A stretch of DNA of 64,000 nt, from assembly GCF_020387415.1 (NCBI RefSeq), contig NZ_JAGWCB010000012.1:372001-436000 (forward strand). Direction: 5' to 3'. Numbering within the stretch: position 1 is the first letter of the stretch; every line of letters begins with the position of its first letter. Below the pieces are notes generated by a model. That model made no database searches, was not told the origin of the DNA, and was given only the letters and a program-made list of their open reading frames with translations. The position numbers and the translations under genes are program-made. This document shows positions 9,316 through 18,288 of the stretch, piece by piece. The stretch comes from Ideonella benzenivorans. Lineage in GTDB: Bacteria > Pseudomonadota > Gammaproteobacteria > Burkholderiales > Burkholderiaceae_C.

Positions 9316-11027
9316 TGAATACGACGCTGGAGAAATTCAAATTGCAGCAGGAGCAAGCCACCGCGCTTCTGAGCAAGGTCAAGGAGTTCCTCAAACAGGG
9401 GCAAAAGGTCGGTGTGCCGATAGATGATTCCCTGGTCGACAAGGTCGAGCGCGCCATCCGAGAGGCCGGGGGCGGTAGGCTCAAGATTGTTCTGGTTGGC
9501 GGCTTCTCCGAGGGAAAGACCTCGATCGCCGCGGCCTGGATCGGGCGGCTAGATCGCTCGACGATGAAGATCAGCCACGAAGAGTCTTCCGACGAGGTTG
9601 CAAGCTACGTGGTTGGCAACGACATCCTCATTCTCGACACGCCGGGCCTGTTCGGCTTTAAAGAGAAGACCGCTGCTGATAAAGCGACTGCAGAACGGTA
9701 CAAGGACATCACGCGCAAGTACATCAGCGAGGCGCACCTCGTTCTCTACGTGATGGATCCGAAGAATCCCATCAAGCAGAGCCATGGCGAGGAGCTCAAA
9801 TGGCTGTTCAGGTCGCTGAATTTGTTACCGAGAACCGTGTTCGTGCTCAGTCGCTTCGACCTTGTGGCCGATGTGGAGGACTTGGAGGATTTTCGGCGGA
9901 ATCTTCAGGTGAAGCGCTCGATGGTCATCTCACGCCTTGGCGAGGAGATTCAGCTTTTGCCAGAGGAGCAAGAGGTCCTGTCGGTCGTTGCCGTAGCGGC
10001 GAACCCATTTGACCTCGGTGTCGAGCATTGGCTGGCCAACCCCGAGCAGTTCGGCGCGCTCTCCCACATCTCAGACCTCCAGCGTGCGACGAGCGTGAAG
10101 GTCGAACAAAGTGGCGGTCCCTTGGCGGTTGTTCAAGCGACGAAGCAATCCGTCATCCGGGATGTTCTGACCAAGCAGCTTCCCGTCGCCGTTAAAGTAG
10201 ATGCCCAGATCCAGGCGGAGCTTGAGAAGCTCGATTCAGCGAATGGCCGTCTTCAGAAGCAGCTGACAACCGTCAAAGGTCGCATCTCCGATGTCCGGAT
10301 TGGGCTAAGGAAGTTCGTGACGACCTACTTCACCGACCTCATCCTGCAGGCCAGGGGTCTGGACCAGAACACCTATGTTGACTTCTTCGAGCGGGAGATT
10401 GGCAACGAAGGCGTCGTCCTGGCCGCTAAGCTGCAGAGCGAATTCGAACGCCAACTGAATTCGGTCAAGCTGGAGTTGACAAATCTCAGTGTCAGCGTCG
10501 ATGCCGAGGTCAACCACTTCAACGCCGCGGTCCGGTCCTACGGCAAGCAAGGGGTCGACTACCTGATTGGCGGAAAGCTCATCAACGGTCAGAGCGTGAA
10601 AGCTGCCAGAGACGGTATCGCGGCCACGGCGAAGGTAGTAGGTCTGGACTTGGGCAAGTACCTCAAGTTCAAGCCTTGGGGTGCGGTGAAGCTGGCAAAG
10701 ACCCTCAACGGAGCTGTCGCCATTGTCGGGTTGGCCTTCGACCTGTGGGAGATGTGGGAGAGCAACCAGCGTGAGCGCGCCTTCCGAAAGTCCATCGAGA
10801 AGCTGATTGAGAACTTCGAGGCGCAGCGCATGGACCTGATGAGCCTCATCGACAGTCCCGACTTCGAGAGCAAGTTCTTTGCGGACTACGAGAACCTTTC
10901 AGGTCAAGCTCAGGAGCTGGCTTTCAGCCTTGAAGAACGGCAGGCCAAGCACAAGGAATTCCAAGCTTGGCGGGCCCAGGCTGAAGCGCTGGATGCTGAA
11001 GTGCGGACGCTCAGCTCGGCGAGCTAA
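9312..11027 (+). CDS. leoA: Dynamin-like GTPase, LeoA-type (Eleos defence system)
   Basis: A protein of 571 residues, close to the length of characterised LeoA. The P-loop GGFSEGKTS is at residues 63-71, the G3 motif LDTPGLFG near 108-115, and a G4-like SRFD follows. The rest is long helical trunk, with a hydrophobic, membrane-like stretch near TLNGAVAIVGLAFDLWEMW. Known LeoA has a dynamin fold. The start is ATGATG; 9312 overlaps the LeoBC stop, and 9315 has slightly better spacing from GGGAG. Tight coupling implies equimolar production with LeoBC. Expected role: membrane-acting, phage-triggered defence. That role is inferred from the Eleos family, not shown here. Confidence 0.8.
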   Translation: MMNTTLEKFKLQQEQATALLSKVKEFLKQGQKVGVPIDDSLVDKVERAIREAGGGRLKIVLVGGFSEGKTSIAAAWIGRLDRSTMKISHEESSDEVASYVVGNDILILDTPGLFGFKEKTAADKATAERYKDITRKYISEAHLVLYVMDPKNPIKQSHGEELKWLFRSLNLLPRTVFVLSRFDLVADVEDLEDFRRNLQVKRSMVISRLGEEIQLLPEEQEVLSVVAVAANPFDLGVEHWLANPEQFGALSHISDLQRATSVKVEQSGGPLAVVQATKQSVIRDVLTKQLPVAVKVDAQIQAELEKLDSANGRLQKQLTTVKGRISDVRIGLRKFVTTYFTDLILQARGLDQNTYVDFFEREIGNEGVVLAAKLQSEFERQLNSVKLELTNLSVSVDAEVNHFNAAVRSYGKQGVDYLIGGKLINGQSVKAARDGIAATAKVVGLDLGKYLKFKPWGAVKLAKTLNGAVAIVGLAFDLWEMWESNQRERAFRKSIEKLIENFEAQRMDLMSLIDSPDFESKFFADYENLSGQAQELAFSLEERQAKHKEFQAWRAQAEALDAEVRTLSSAS

Positions 11028-11103
11028 GGACGACTGCGCTCTCAGCTCGCTACTACGTAGTGGTTCTTCGCCAGCTGTTCCAGCGCAGGTCCTCTGCCTT
11101 CGG

Positions 11104-11148
11104 TGAACTGCCCCCAAGAAGTTGGACGAACTTCAAGGGGTCAGTTCA
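11104..11148. repeat. IS3-end-like imperfect hairpin closing the dynamin island
   Basis: A 45-base dyad. The outer arms TGAACTG and CAGTTCA pair perfectly, then one mismatch, CCCC with GGGG, two mismatches, and an inner GAAGTT/AACTTC stem around a GGACG loop. The TGAACTGxCCCC termini look like the inverted repeats of IS3-family elements, but there is no transposase between them. It could be a relic of two abutting IS ends or act as a terminator, although no T-run follows. It lies 77 bases after the LeoA stop. Confidence 0.5.
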
Positions 11149-11216
11149 ATCCGGGGCGGTTCAACTCGCCACTCCCGGCTCAACTGAGCCTGACCTGCGC
11201 CCCCTTTTCCCGGCCC

Positions 11217-12734
11217 TCAGGGACAGCTGCCAATGACGTAGTAGTTCGTCCCGGTCTGCTTCAGCGTGGTGGTGACGAAGACGTTCCACAGGCCCATATT
11301 CTGGTTGGAGCCGTTGGCATAGGCGTAGCCGCCGCTCTGGTGGGCCCGGCCGGCCGTGGTGTGCGCGTAGTTGCTGGCGGTGAAGCAGGTGGCGGCCGCG
11401 CCAGTGGTTGTGGCGCTGACCGCGGCCGAGAGCGCGCCCTGCGCGCCGCCGCTGTCCAGGGCGGCCACGGTCCAGCTGTAGGTGGTGGCGGGCGACAGGC
11501 CGCTGTCCACGTAGCTGGTGGCGGTGACGGCCGTGCTGTCCACCTGCACGCCGTTGCGGAACACGTGGTAGCCCACCGCGCCGCTGACCGCGTTCCAACC
11601 GAGGGTCATGGTGGTGTCGGTGGCCCCTGAAGCCACCAGCCCGGTGGGCGCAGGCAGCGCGCCTCCGCCGCCGCCACCGCCCGAGCCGGAGGACACCTGG
11701 TCCACCATGGCCTTGATGGCCTGCGCCTGGGTGCCGGCCCGTTGGGCAAAGTTGCCGCCGTACCAGCCCACCCAATCCCAGCAGCCGTTGGGGTTGGCCA
11801 GCGAGCCGCTGGCGGCGGTGCTGCGGGCGGTGTTGTCCACCTTCGTCTGCGGGAAGAGCACGACGATGCTGTTGGTGTCGGCCCAGCGGGCGTAGCCGGT
11901 GTTCTTCAGGAACTTGTCGCCGATGGTGGCGACATTCTGCTGGCAGCCATGCAAGGCCACATGCAGGCGGCACACCGCCCCGCTGGCGCAGTTGGCCGGC
12001 ACATAGAGCCAGCCGGTGGCGGCCATGCCGGGGTTGCCGGCGGTGTAGGGCGTCTGGTCGAACTCGATGTAATTGGCCGTGGCCGGTGCATCGTTGCGCG
12101 CATTGAGCGTGCCGTAGAACTGGCTCAGCACCGCCTTGGCACCGTCATAGCTGCAGTTGGCGATGTAGGGCGAGGCGCTGGTGCCGCAGCTGTTGTTGCC
12201 GGTGGTGGCAAAGTCGGTGGGGAACACATGCGCCGTGCCGCTGCGCTGCACATAGCTCAGGTTGGCGGCCGGCACGCCGTTGTTGGTGTACTGGGTCTGC
12301 ACCGCGTTCATCGGCTTGGGGCCCACCGTGGTGTCGCTGGTGCCCACGAACATGAACACCTTTTGCCCGGCCACGTTGGCCAGGGGGTCGATGGCGGTGC
12401 CGCTCCAGTTGTTCAGGTCCGCCTGCAGGGTGCTGAGCATGCTGCTGGAGATGCTGGCGTTGTACATGCAGGCGGTGTAGTTGCTGTGGCCCGCGCACAT
12501 GTACGGCCCGCCGGCAAACACCCCCACGCCCTTGAAGGTGCCCGAATACGCATAGCCCAGCTGATTGGCCATGAAGCCCCCCGAGGACAGGCCCGAGACG
12601 GTGATCTGGCCGGTGTCGATGTTCAGCTGTGGCAGGGCCACGGCGGCCGTGGCGGTGGTGGATGCAGAGGCAAGGGTCAGCGCGGCCAGCAGCACCGCCA
12701 CGCCCTGCGCCCGAAGATGGGCAAAGCTTGTCAT
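11217..12734 (-). CDS. Secreted short-chain PHA (PHB) depolymerase
   Basis: A 505-residue exported esterase that hydrolyses extracellular poly(3-hydroxybutyrate). It starts with a Sec signal peptide (hydrophobic VAVLLAALTLASAS, cleavage after TATAA or nearby). The catalytic domain has the lipase-box-like SGLSSGGF with the serine, and LHGCQQN, which forms the oxyanion hole, lies late in the domain (type 2 arrangement). A GSGGGGGGG linker follows, then a fibronectin type III domain (about 80 residues) and a C-terminal region with aromatic residues that resembles substrate-binding modules. I start at the ATG at 12734, just before the signal peptide; upstream in-frame codons would bury it. Confidence 0.9.
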   Translation of the reverse strand: MTSFAHLRAQGVAVLLAALTLASASTTATAAVALPQLNIDTGQITVSGLSSGGFMANQLGYAYSGTFKGVGVFAGGPYMCAGHSNYTACMYNASISSSMLSTLQADLNNWSGTAIDPLANVAGQKVFMFVGTSDTTVGPKPMNAVQTQYTNNGVPAANLSYVQRSGTAHVFPTDFATTGNNSCGTSASPYIANCSYDGAKAVLSQFYGTLNARNDAPATANYIEFDQTPYTAGNPGMAATGWLYVPANCASGAVCRLHVALHGCQQNVATIGDKFLKNTGYARWADTNSIVVLFPQTKVDNTARSTAASGSLANPNGCWDWVGWYGGNFAQRAGTQAQAIKAMVDQVSSGSGGGGGGGALPAPTGLVASGATDTTMTLGWNAVSGAVGYHVFRNGVQVDSTAVTATSYVDSGLSPATTYSWTVAALDSGGAQGALSAAVSATTTGAAATCFTASNYAHTTAGRAHQSGGYAYANGSNQNMGLWNVFVTTTLKQTGTNYYVIGSCP

Positions 12735-13034
12735 GGCTTGTCTCCCTGAGTGGATGAATCCGCACGCAACAGGTGACAGGCCGTGTTGTTCTGAAATGCT
12801 GAGGCCCGCACCTGGGAGGCGGCGGGTCATCGTAGGGGGCAGGCCGAGCGCGTGGGACAGGTCTTTTCCCTGACACCCGGGCAGGCACCAACCAGGCCCG
12901 GGGATGGGAATGCCGCGACCGCAGACCGGCCCTGCTGGAAACCTGTCAGATGAAGACTACAAAAAGCCCTCAACCGCGAGGACTGCCTGGTCGATAAGTG
13001 CGGGAGTATCCGCATGTCATCGCAAAGGACCACC
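12735..13034. other. Divergent intergenic region, depolymerase / chemoreceptor
   Basis: About 300 bases between the depolymerase and chemoreceptor starts. On the plus strand it holds a flagellar-type promoter listed separately. I see no convincing sigma-70 promoter for the depolymerase and no small gene. Confidence 0.5.
12970..12997 (+). promoter_or_regulatory. Candidate sigma-28 (FliA) promoter for the chemoreceptor
   Basis: GTCGATAA at 12990-12997 matches the FliA -10 consensus GCCGATAA at 7 of 8 positions. TCAACCGC about 12 bases upstream is a weaker -35 match (TCAA variant). Transcription would start near 13004, which favours translation from 13035 rather than from the upstream ATG at 13014. 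Chemoreceptor genes are commonly FliA-dependent. Confidence 0.5.
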
Positions 13035-14612
13035 ATGCCCTTCTTCAAGAGAATGAGTCTCAGCCAGCGCCTCTATGCGGTTTCGCTTGCCCTCATCGTC
13101 GCGCTGCTGGCCGTCACGGCCAGCACCTGGCTTCAGTTGCGCGAAGTCCGCGAGCTGGCCCACCGTACCGGCGACATCAAGGTCCAGCAGCTGAGCTTGA
13201 TCGGCAGCACCGAGTTGAAGATCGCGCAGGCACTCTCGGACATCCGGCAGGCCATGCTGGCGGGCACCCCGCAGGAGATGGAGCTTGCAGCCAAGGCCCT
13301 GCAGACACGACGCCAGGACATCACCAAGAACGACAACGAGTTCCTGGCGCAGATCAACGACCAGGCGAGCCGCGATGTGTTCAAGCGTGACTGGCTGGAT
13401 CTGCAGGAGGCCTCCTGGCCTGTGGCGGAGAAGAACCTGGACCTGGTCCGGTCGGGACAGCACGAGGCCGCCCTGGCCATGCTGGCAGAGACCACCACGC
13501 CGCAGTTCGCCAAGATCCAGAAGTGGCTCAGCGAAGAGCGCAGCCGTCAGACCCAGGTGTTGGGAAAAGACGTGGCGACCATCGGCAGCAATGTCGATGA
13601 AATCCGCCTTCAGCTGACGGTGCTGGTTGCCGCAGTGGCGGCCGGTCTGGTCGCGCTCTCGTGGTTCATTGCGCGTTCGCTGCGGACACGGGTCGCCCAG
13701 GCACAGATCGTCGCCGACCGCGTCAAGCAGGGCGACTTCTCCACCACCGTCCAGGACACCGCGGTGGACGAGTTCAGCCCCTTGCTGGCCACGCTGGCCG
13801 CCATGCAGGCCTCACTGACCGAGGTCGTGGCCCAGGTGCGCGGCAGCGCTGAAAGCGTGGCCACGGCCAGTGCCGAGATCGCCCAGGGCAACCAGGACCT
13901 CAGCCAACGCACCGAGGAGCAGGCCGGCGCGCTGCAGCAAACCGCAGCCACCATGCATCAGCTGGGCTCCACGGTGCGCACCAATGCCGACAGTGCCCAC
14001 CAGGCCAATCAACTGGCCCAGGGTGCGTCCAGCGTGGCCACCCAGGGCGGCGCCATCGTCGAGCAGGTGGTGGCCACGATGCAGGGCATCAGCGGCAGCA
14101 GCCGCAAGATCGGCGACATCATCGGGGTGATCGACGGGATCGCCTTCCAGACCAACATCCTGGCGCTGAATGCCGCGGTGGAAGCGGCGCGTGCCGGGGA
14201 ACAAGGACGCGGCTTTGCCGTCGTCGCAGGCGAGGTGCGCACGCTGGCGCAACGCAGCGCCGAGGCGGCCCGGGAGATCAAGCGCCTGATCACCAGCAAC
14301 GTCGAACAGGTGGATCAGGGCGCAGCCCTGGTCGACCAGGCCGGCAAGACGATGGACGAGATCGTGCGCTCCATCAAGCAGGTCAGCGACATCGTGGGTG
14401 AGATCAGCTCCGCCTCGACCGAACAGAGCGATGGCGTCGTGCAGGTGGTCAACGCCGTGGGCCAGATGGACCAGGTGACGCAGCAGAACGCCGCCCTGGT
14501 GGAACAGAGCGCTGCCGCGGCCGAGAGCATGAAGAACCAGGCTCAGCAGCTGGTGCAGGCCGTCTCGGTCTTCAAGTTGGCGGGCCCCCATCGGATGGCC
14601 TCGATGGCCTGA
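13035..14612 (+). CDS. Methyl-accepting chemotaxis protein
   Basis: A 525-residue transmembrane chemoreceptor. TM1 is at about residues 12-32. A periplasmic four-helix-bundle-type sensor follows, with TM2 about 190-210 ([20 protein letters not shown]). A HAMP domain comes next, then the signalling coiled coil, with the conserved hairpin tip [21 protein letters not shown] that contacts CheA/CheW. No CheB/CheR pentapeptide tether is visible at the C-terminus. The ligand is unknown. The start at 13035 has AAAGGA five bases upstream and suits the FliA-like promoter; 13014 is an in-frame alternative that adds seven residues. No che genes are adjacent. Confidence 0.93.
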   Translation: MPFFKRMSLSQRLYAVSLALIVALLAVTASTWLQLREVRELAHRTGDIKVQQLSLIGSTELKIAQALSDIRQAMLAGTPQEMELAAKALQTRRQDITKNDNEFLAQINDQASRDVFKRDWLDLQEASWPVAEKNLDLVRSGQHEAALAMLAETTTPQFAKIQKWLSEERSRQTQVLGKDVATIGSNVDEIRLQLTVLVAAVAAGLVALSWFIARSLRTRVAQAQIVADRVKQGDFSTTVQDTAVDEFSPLLATLAAMQASLTEVVAQVRGSAESVATASAEIAQGNQDLSQRTEEQAGALQQTAATMHQLGSTVRTNADSAHQANQLAQGASSVATQGGAIVEQVVATMQGISGSSRKIGDIIGVIDGIAFQTNILALNAAVEAARAGEQGRGFAVVAGEVRTLAQRSAEAAREIKRLITSNVEQVDQGAALVDQAGKTMDEIVRSIKQVSDIVGEISSASTEQSDGVVQVVNAVGQMDQVTQQNAALVEQSAAAAESMKNQAQQLVQAVSVFKLAGPHRMASMA

Positions 14613-14646
14613 GCCTCTGACGGCTCCTCAGTGCACCGGTCGGCAC

Positions 14647-15498
14647 TCAGCCCCGGTGGGCCATCACCTCGCCCAGGCGGATCGCACCGCCGGGCGCCCA
14701 GGCGGGGTTGAACTGCAGCGGCCCCTGCGGGAACAGCATCACCACGGTGGAGCCCAGCAGGAAGCGGCCCATCTCCTCGCCCTGGCGCAGCTGCACCGGC
14801 GCGGCGGTGTCGTCGTAACGCCATTCGCGCACGTGGCCGGGGCGCGGCGGGTTGACCACGCCGTGCCACACGGTGGCCATGCTGCCGACGATGGTGGCGC
14901 CCACCAGCACCAGCACGAAGGGACCGTGCGCCCCCTCGAACACACAGACCACCCGCTCGTTGCGGGCAAACAGCCCGGGCACGCCGCGGGCGGTGATGGG
15001 GTTGACGGAGAACAGCTCGCCCGGCACGTGGATCATGCGCGTGAGCCGGCCATCGCAGGGCATGTGGATGCGGTGGTAGTCGCGCGGGCTCAGGTACAGG
15101 CAGGCGAAGTGGCCGTGGTCAAAGCGCGCGGCCAAGGCGGTGTCCCCCCCCACCAGGGCGGTGCTGCTGTAGTGGTGGCCCTTGGCCTGCAGCAGCTGGT
15201 CGCGCTGCAACGGGCCAAACTGACTGATCGCACCATCCACCGGGCAGATCAGGTCGGCCCGCGCCAGCGGGCGGGCCTCGGGCTTCAAGGCCCGGGTGAA
15301 GAAGTCATTGAAGGTGGCGTAGGCGGCCGGGTCGGGCTGCACCGCCTCGTCCATGTTCACGCCGTAGCGGCGGATGAAGCGCCGGATGATGCCGGTGGTG
15401 ATGATGCCCCAGCGTCCCCCGGCCACCCAGCCGGCAAAGGACGTGAGGGCCCGCTTGGGCAGCAGGTACTGGGGCAGGACGGCGAGGCGGTCGGACAC
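14647..15498 (-). CDS. psd: Phosphatidylserine decarboxylase proenzyme
   Basis: Makes phosphatidylethanolamine from phosphatidylserine at the inner membrane. It is a 283-residue proenzyme with the self-cleavage motif LGST near the C-terminus, where the serine becomes the pyruvoyl group. Conserved FFTRALKPEARP and SPRDYHRIHMPCDG segments are present. I chose the GTG at 15498 (VSDRLAVLPQYLLPK) because related proteins begin there; a GTG at 15534 is also in frame. Neither has a clear ribosome site. Confidence 0.92.
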   Translation of the reverse strand: MSDRLAVLPQYLLPKRALTSFAGWVAGGRWGIITTGIIRRFIRRYGVNMDEAVQPDPAAYATFNDFFTRALKPEARPLARADLICPVDGAISQFGPLQRDQLLQAKGHHYSSTALVGGDTALAARFDHGHFACLYLSPRDYHRIHMPCDGRLTRMIHVPGELFSVNPITARGVPGLFARNERVVCVFEGAHGPFVLVLVGATIVGSMATVWHGVVNPPRPGHVREWRYDDTAAPVQLRQGEEMGRFLLGSTVVMLFPQGPLQFNPAWAPGGAIRLGEVMAHRG

Positions 15499-15575
15499 GT
15501 TGGCGGCGGCAGGCTGAAGTGAGTGCCCGGGCACGCACGCCAGGGCAGGATGGCGCGCGATTGTAAGGACGCCGC

Positions 15576-16133
15576 TCAGCCCTTCTTGGGCGGGAAGAGC
15601 TGCCGCCAGCCATCCAGACCCAGGCGCTCCAGCGTCTCGATGTTGCGCTCGTAGATGGCCTCGGCCTCGGGGAAGGCCTCCACCGCGCGGTCGATGCTGG
15701 CCTCGCGGATCAGGTGCAGCGTGGGGTACGGGGCGCGGTTGGTGAAGTTGGACACATCGTCGATGTCCGTGCCGGCGAACTGGAACTGCGGGTGGAAGCT
15801 GGCAATCTGCAGCGTGCCCTCCAGGTTCAGCGCCTCCAGCGCGGCATCGGCCTCGTCCAGGAAGTCGTTGAAATCCAGGAAGTCCTGCAACGCCAGCGGG
15901 TGCACCAGCAGCGTGGTGTCGGTCACCTCCGGGTCCACCTCGGACAGGTGGCGCAGCTCAGCCACCAGTTCGTCGCGCAGGGCCTCGGGCGTGGTGGCCT
16001 CGCTCACCACGGTACGCACCTGGCCCTTCACCCGCACGCTCTTGGCAAAGGGGCACAGGTTCAGGCCGATGACGGCCTTGTCCAGCCAGTCCAGGGTGTC
16101 GGCCAGCACCTGCTGGCGGAAGGTCTCGTCCAT
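15576..16133 (-). CDS. DUF1415 family protein
   Basis: A 185-residue protein of unknown function matching the DUF1415 family, with the conserved NLCPFAKSV near residue 25, the FLDFNDFLDEAD region, and the SFHPQFQFAGTDIDDVSNFTNRAPYP block. These proteins are soluble and common in proteobacteria; no activity has been assigned. The ATG at 16133 begins the family-like MDETFRQQV; an ATG at 16160 would add nine residues. It is divergent from the ParA-like gene. Confidence 0.87.
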   Translation of the reverse strand: MDETFRQQVLADTLDWLDKAVIGLNLCPFAKSVRVKGQVRTVVSEATTPEALRDELVAELRHLSEVDPEVTDTTLLVHPLALQDFLDFNDFLDEADAALEALNLEGTLQIASFHPQFQFAGTDIDDVSNFTNRAPYPTLHLIREASIDRAVEAFPEAEAIYERNIETLERLGLDGWRQLFPPKKG

Positions 16134-16257
16134 GGGGGCTCCGAAGGTTCTGGCGCGCATTGTCCCCTGCCCCGCGCACCATGCCAGGGTGTGCCCGGAG
16201 CCGGCCAGACCTTGTTGCGATGCACAATCACGCCAGCGCCCGACAGGAGACGTGCTC

Positions 16258-17034
16258 ATGCGATACGTGGTGTTCAATCAAAAAGGCGGTGTGGGCAAAT
16301 CCACCATCGCCAGCAACCTGGCGGCCATCAGCGCCAGCCAGGGCCTGCGCACCCTGCTGGTGGACCTGGACCCCCAGGGCAATTCCACCCGCTACCTGCT
16401 GGGCGAGGCGGCCGACGAGGCCCCGGCCGGCGTGGCCGACTTCTTCGAGCAGCAGCTCAAGTTCAGCGTGCGCACGCCCACCCTGGACGAGTTCATCACC
16501 CAGACACCCTTCGAGGGCCTGGACCTGATGGCCTCCAGCCCGGCACTGGACGACATGCACGGCAAGCTGGAGTCACGCTACAAGATCTACAAGCTGCGCG
16601 ACGCCCTGGCCGAGCTGCAGGCCACCGGCTACGACCAGGTGTGGATCGACACCCCACCGGCGCTGAACTTCTACACCCGCTCGGCACTGATCGCGGCGCA
16701 GGGCTGCCTGATCCCCTTCGACTGCGACGATTTCTCGCGCCGGGCGCTCTACACCCTGCTGGAGAACGTGCAGGAGATCCAGTCCGACCACAACGAGGAG
16801 CTGAAGGTCAGCGGCATCGTGGTCAACCAGTTCCAACCGCGCGCCAGCTTGCCCCAGCGCATCGTGCAGGAGCTGGTCGATGAGGGCTTGCCGGTGCTGC
16901 AACCCTATTTGGGCAGCAGCGTGAAGGTGAAGGAATCGCACGAGCGCAACCTGCCGCTGATCCACCTGGATGCACGGCACAAGCTGACCCAGGACTTCCT
17001 GGCCCTGCACGCGGCCATCGGCGCGGCCGCCTGA
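16258..17034 (+). CDS. ParA-family ATPase (orphan)
   Basis: A 258-residue P-loop ATPase with the deviant Walker A KGGVGKST near residues 9-16, the LVDLDPQGNST switch, and the IDTPPALNFYTRSAL Walker B region. These proteins dimerise on ATP and position DNA or protein cargo. AGGAGA lies seven bases before the ATG. There is no ParB or parS next door, so the cargo is unknown. A chromosomal parAB member would normally sit near gidAB, so this is probably an orphan positioning ATPase. Confidence 0.88.
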   Translation: MRYVVFNQKGGVGKSTIASNLAAISASQGLRTLLVDLDPQGNSTRYLLGEAADEAPAGVADFFEQQLKFSVRTPTLDEFITQTPFEGLDLMASSPALDDMHGKLESRYKIYKLRDALAELQATGYDQVWIDTPPALNFYTRSALIAAQGCLIPFDCDDFSRRALYTLLENVQEIQSDHNEELKVSGIVVNQFQPRASLPQRIVQELVDEGLPVLQPYLGSSVKVKESHERNLPLIHLDARHKLTQDFLALHAAIGAAA

Positions 17035-17047
17035 TGATGACAGGGGC

Positions 17048-17167
17048 TCAGCCCACCCAGAGCACCGCCCCCGAGGCCAGCAGGCAATAGGCACCGAACA
17101 GGTGCAGCTCGGCGGCGCCTCGAACGGCGGCGAGCAGGGCCAACGTCAGAGTTGGCAGAACACCCAT
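17048..17167 (-). CDS. Possible 39-residue membrane peptide
   Basis: A short frame starting MGVLPTLTLALLAAV, with two hydrophobic stretches separated by RGAAELHLFGAY. The composition looks like a membrane peptide, but I recognise no family and see no strong ribosome site. It may be the tail of a decayed gene, since the frame stays open upstream. Confidence 0.2.
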   Translation of the reverse strand: MGVLPTLTLALLAAVRGAAELHLFGAYCLLASGAVLWVG

Positions 17168-17252
17168 GGGACTGGCCGCGAGGGGCAAAGCGGCATTGCC
17201 CCGGGCACGGCACGCCCCAACCTGTCGGAAAGCTGAGGGGCCGGTGACCGAT

Positions 17253-17639
17253 TCAGGCGAAGAACTCGCGCAGCTGGAAGACATTGCCCTCTGGGTCGCA
17301 GGCATTGCGCACCCGAAAACGCGGGCCGGCCCACTCCTCGTCGAAGACGATGCCGCCGAACTCGGCGGCGCGCTCGCGCGCCTCGGCCAGGCTGTCCACC
17401 GTGAAGAAGAGCTTGAGCGCCGTGTCCTCCCGCGGGACCGGAGGGGTGTGGAGTTGCACCCGCTCGGCGTAGGCCGGCGGCAGTGCATGCAGCACCATCT
17501 GGAAGTCGGGCGACTCGATCACCATCAGCTCCGGCGTCGCGTGCAGGGTGCGCATGCCCAGCAGCGCTTCGTAGAAGACAGCTAGGCGGTTCATGTCCTT
17601 GGCGTAGATCAGCGCGCCGGCGCGGGCGGGTCCTGACAT
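17253..17639 (-). CDS. VOC (glyoxalase/bleomycin-resistance) family protein
   Basis: A 128-residue single vicinal-oxygen-chelate domain. It shows the beta-alpha-beta pattern IYAKDMNRLAVFYEALLGM, LFFTVDSLAEARERAAEFGG, and the terminal DPEGNVFQLREF, which supplies a metal-ligand glutamate in many members. The reaction cannot be told from sequence. It sits just downstream of the YgjP-like metallopeptidase gene on the same strand, with a 24-base gap. Confidence 0.88.
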   Translation of the reverse strand: MSGPARAGALIYAKDMNRLAVFYEALLGMRTLHATPELMVIESPDFQMVLHALPPAYAERVQLHTPPVPREDTALKLFFTVDSLAEARERAAEFGGIVFDEEWAGPRFRVRNACDPEGNVFQLREFFA

Positions 17640-17663
17640 CGGGCCTCCGGTCTCCAGGGGGTC

Positions 17664-18209
17664 TCAGGGTTGCGGCGCAGCCTGCCGCCGGGACCATTCA
17701 CCGTGCAGCAGCCACAGCCGGGTGTCGAATTCCAGCTGATGGTAGTCGGGCGCCAGGTGGGTGCACAACGCATAGAAGGCCTTGTCGTGCTCGCGCTCCT
17801 TCAGGTGGGACAGCTCGTGCACGACGATCATGCGCAGGAAGTCGGCCGGCGCGTCGCGGAACAGGCTGGCCACGCGGATCTCGCGCTTGGCCTTGAGCTT
17901 GCCACCCTGCACCCGCGAGATGGCGGTGTGCGTGCCCAGGGCCTGGGTCAGCACCTTGAGCTTGGCGTCATAGGCCACCAGCGACAGCGGGCCGCTCTGG
18001 CGCATGTGGCGCTGCTTCAGCTCCATCACGTACTGGTAGAGCGCGCCATCGGTGCGCACGGTGTGCGCCTCCGGGTGGCGGCGGGCCAGCACCTCGCCCA
18101 GCTGGCCGGCTTCCAGCACGGGCGGCACCTGGGCCAGCAGTTCGGGCGCATAGCCGCCCAGGAAGCGGGCGATCAAGGGGGACAGGTTCGTGACCGGTGA
18201 AACAGACAT
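17664..18209 (-). CDS. YgjP-like zinc metallopeptidase-fold protein (DUF45)
   Basis: A 181-residue protein with the zinc motif HELSHLKEREHDKAFY near the C-terminal third (HExxH, the third histidine in the KEREH segment). The VLTQALGTHTAISRVQGGKL region is characteristic of this family. It resembles the YgjP/WLM-type group of M48-like proteins, several of which are still of uncertain substrate. The ATG at 18209 precedes MSVSPVTNLS. It is divergent from the haem-binding-like gene, with about 80 bases between starts. Confidence 0.85.
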   Translation of the reverse strand: MSVSPVTNLSPLIARFLGGYAPELLAQVPPVLEAGQLGEVLARRHPEAHTVRTDGALYQYVMELKQRHMRQSGPLSLVAYDAKLKVLTQALGTHTAISRVQGGKLKAKREIRVASLFRDAPADFLRMIVVHELSHLKEREHDKAFYALCTHLAPDYHQLEFDTRLWLLHGEWSRRQAAPQP

Positions 18210-18288
18210 GACCGAATTGTCGGTTCTGAGTGCCCCCAGCGCGGCGATACTTCCCGTTTCACAGTTCAACCCTCTCACGGAACCCACG

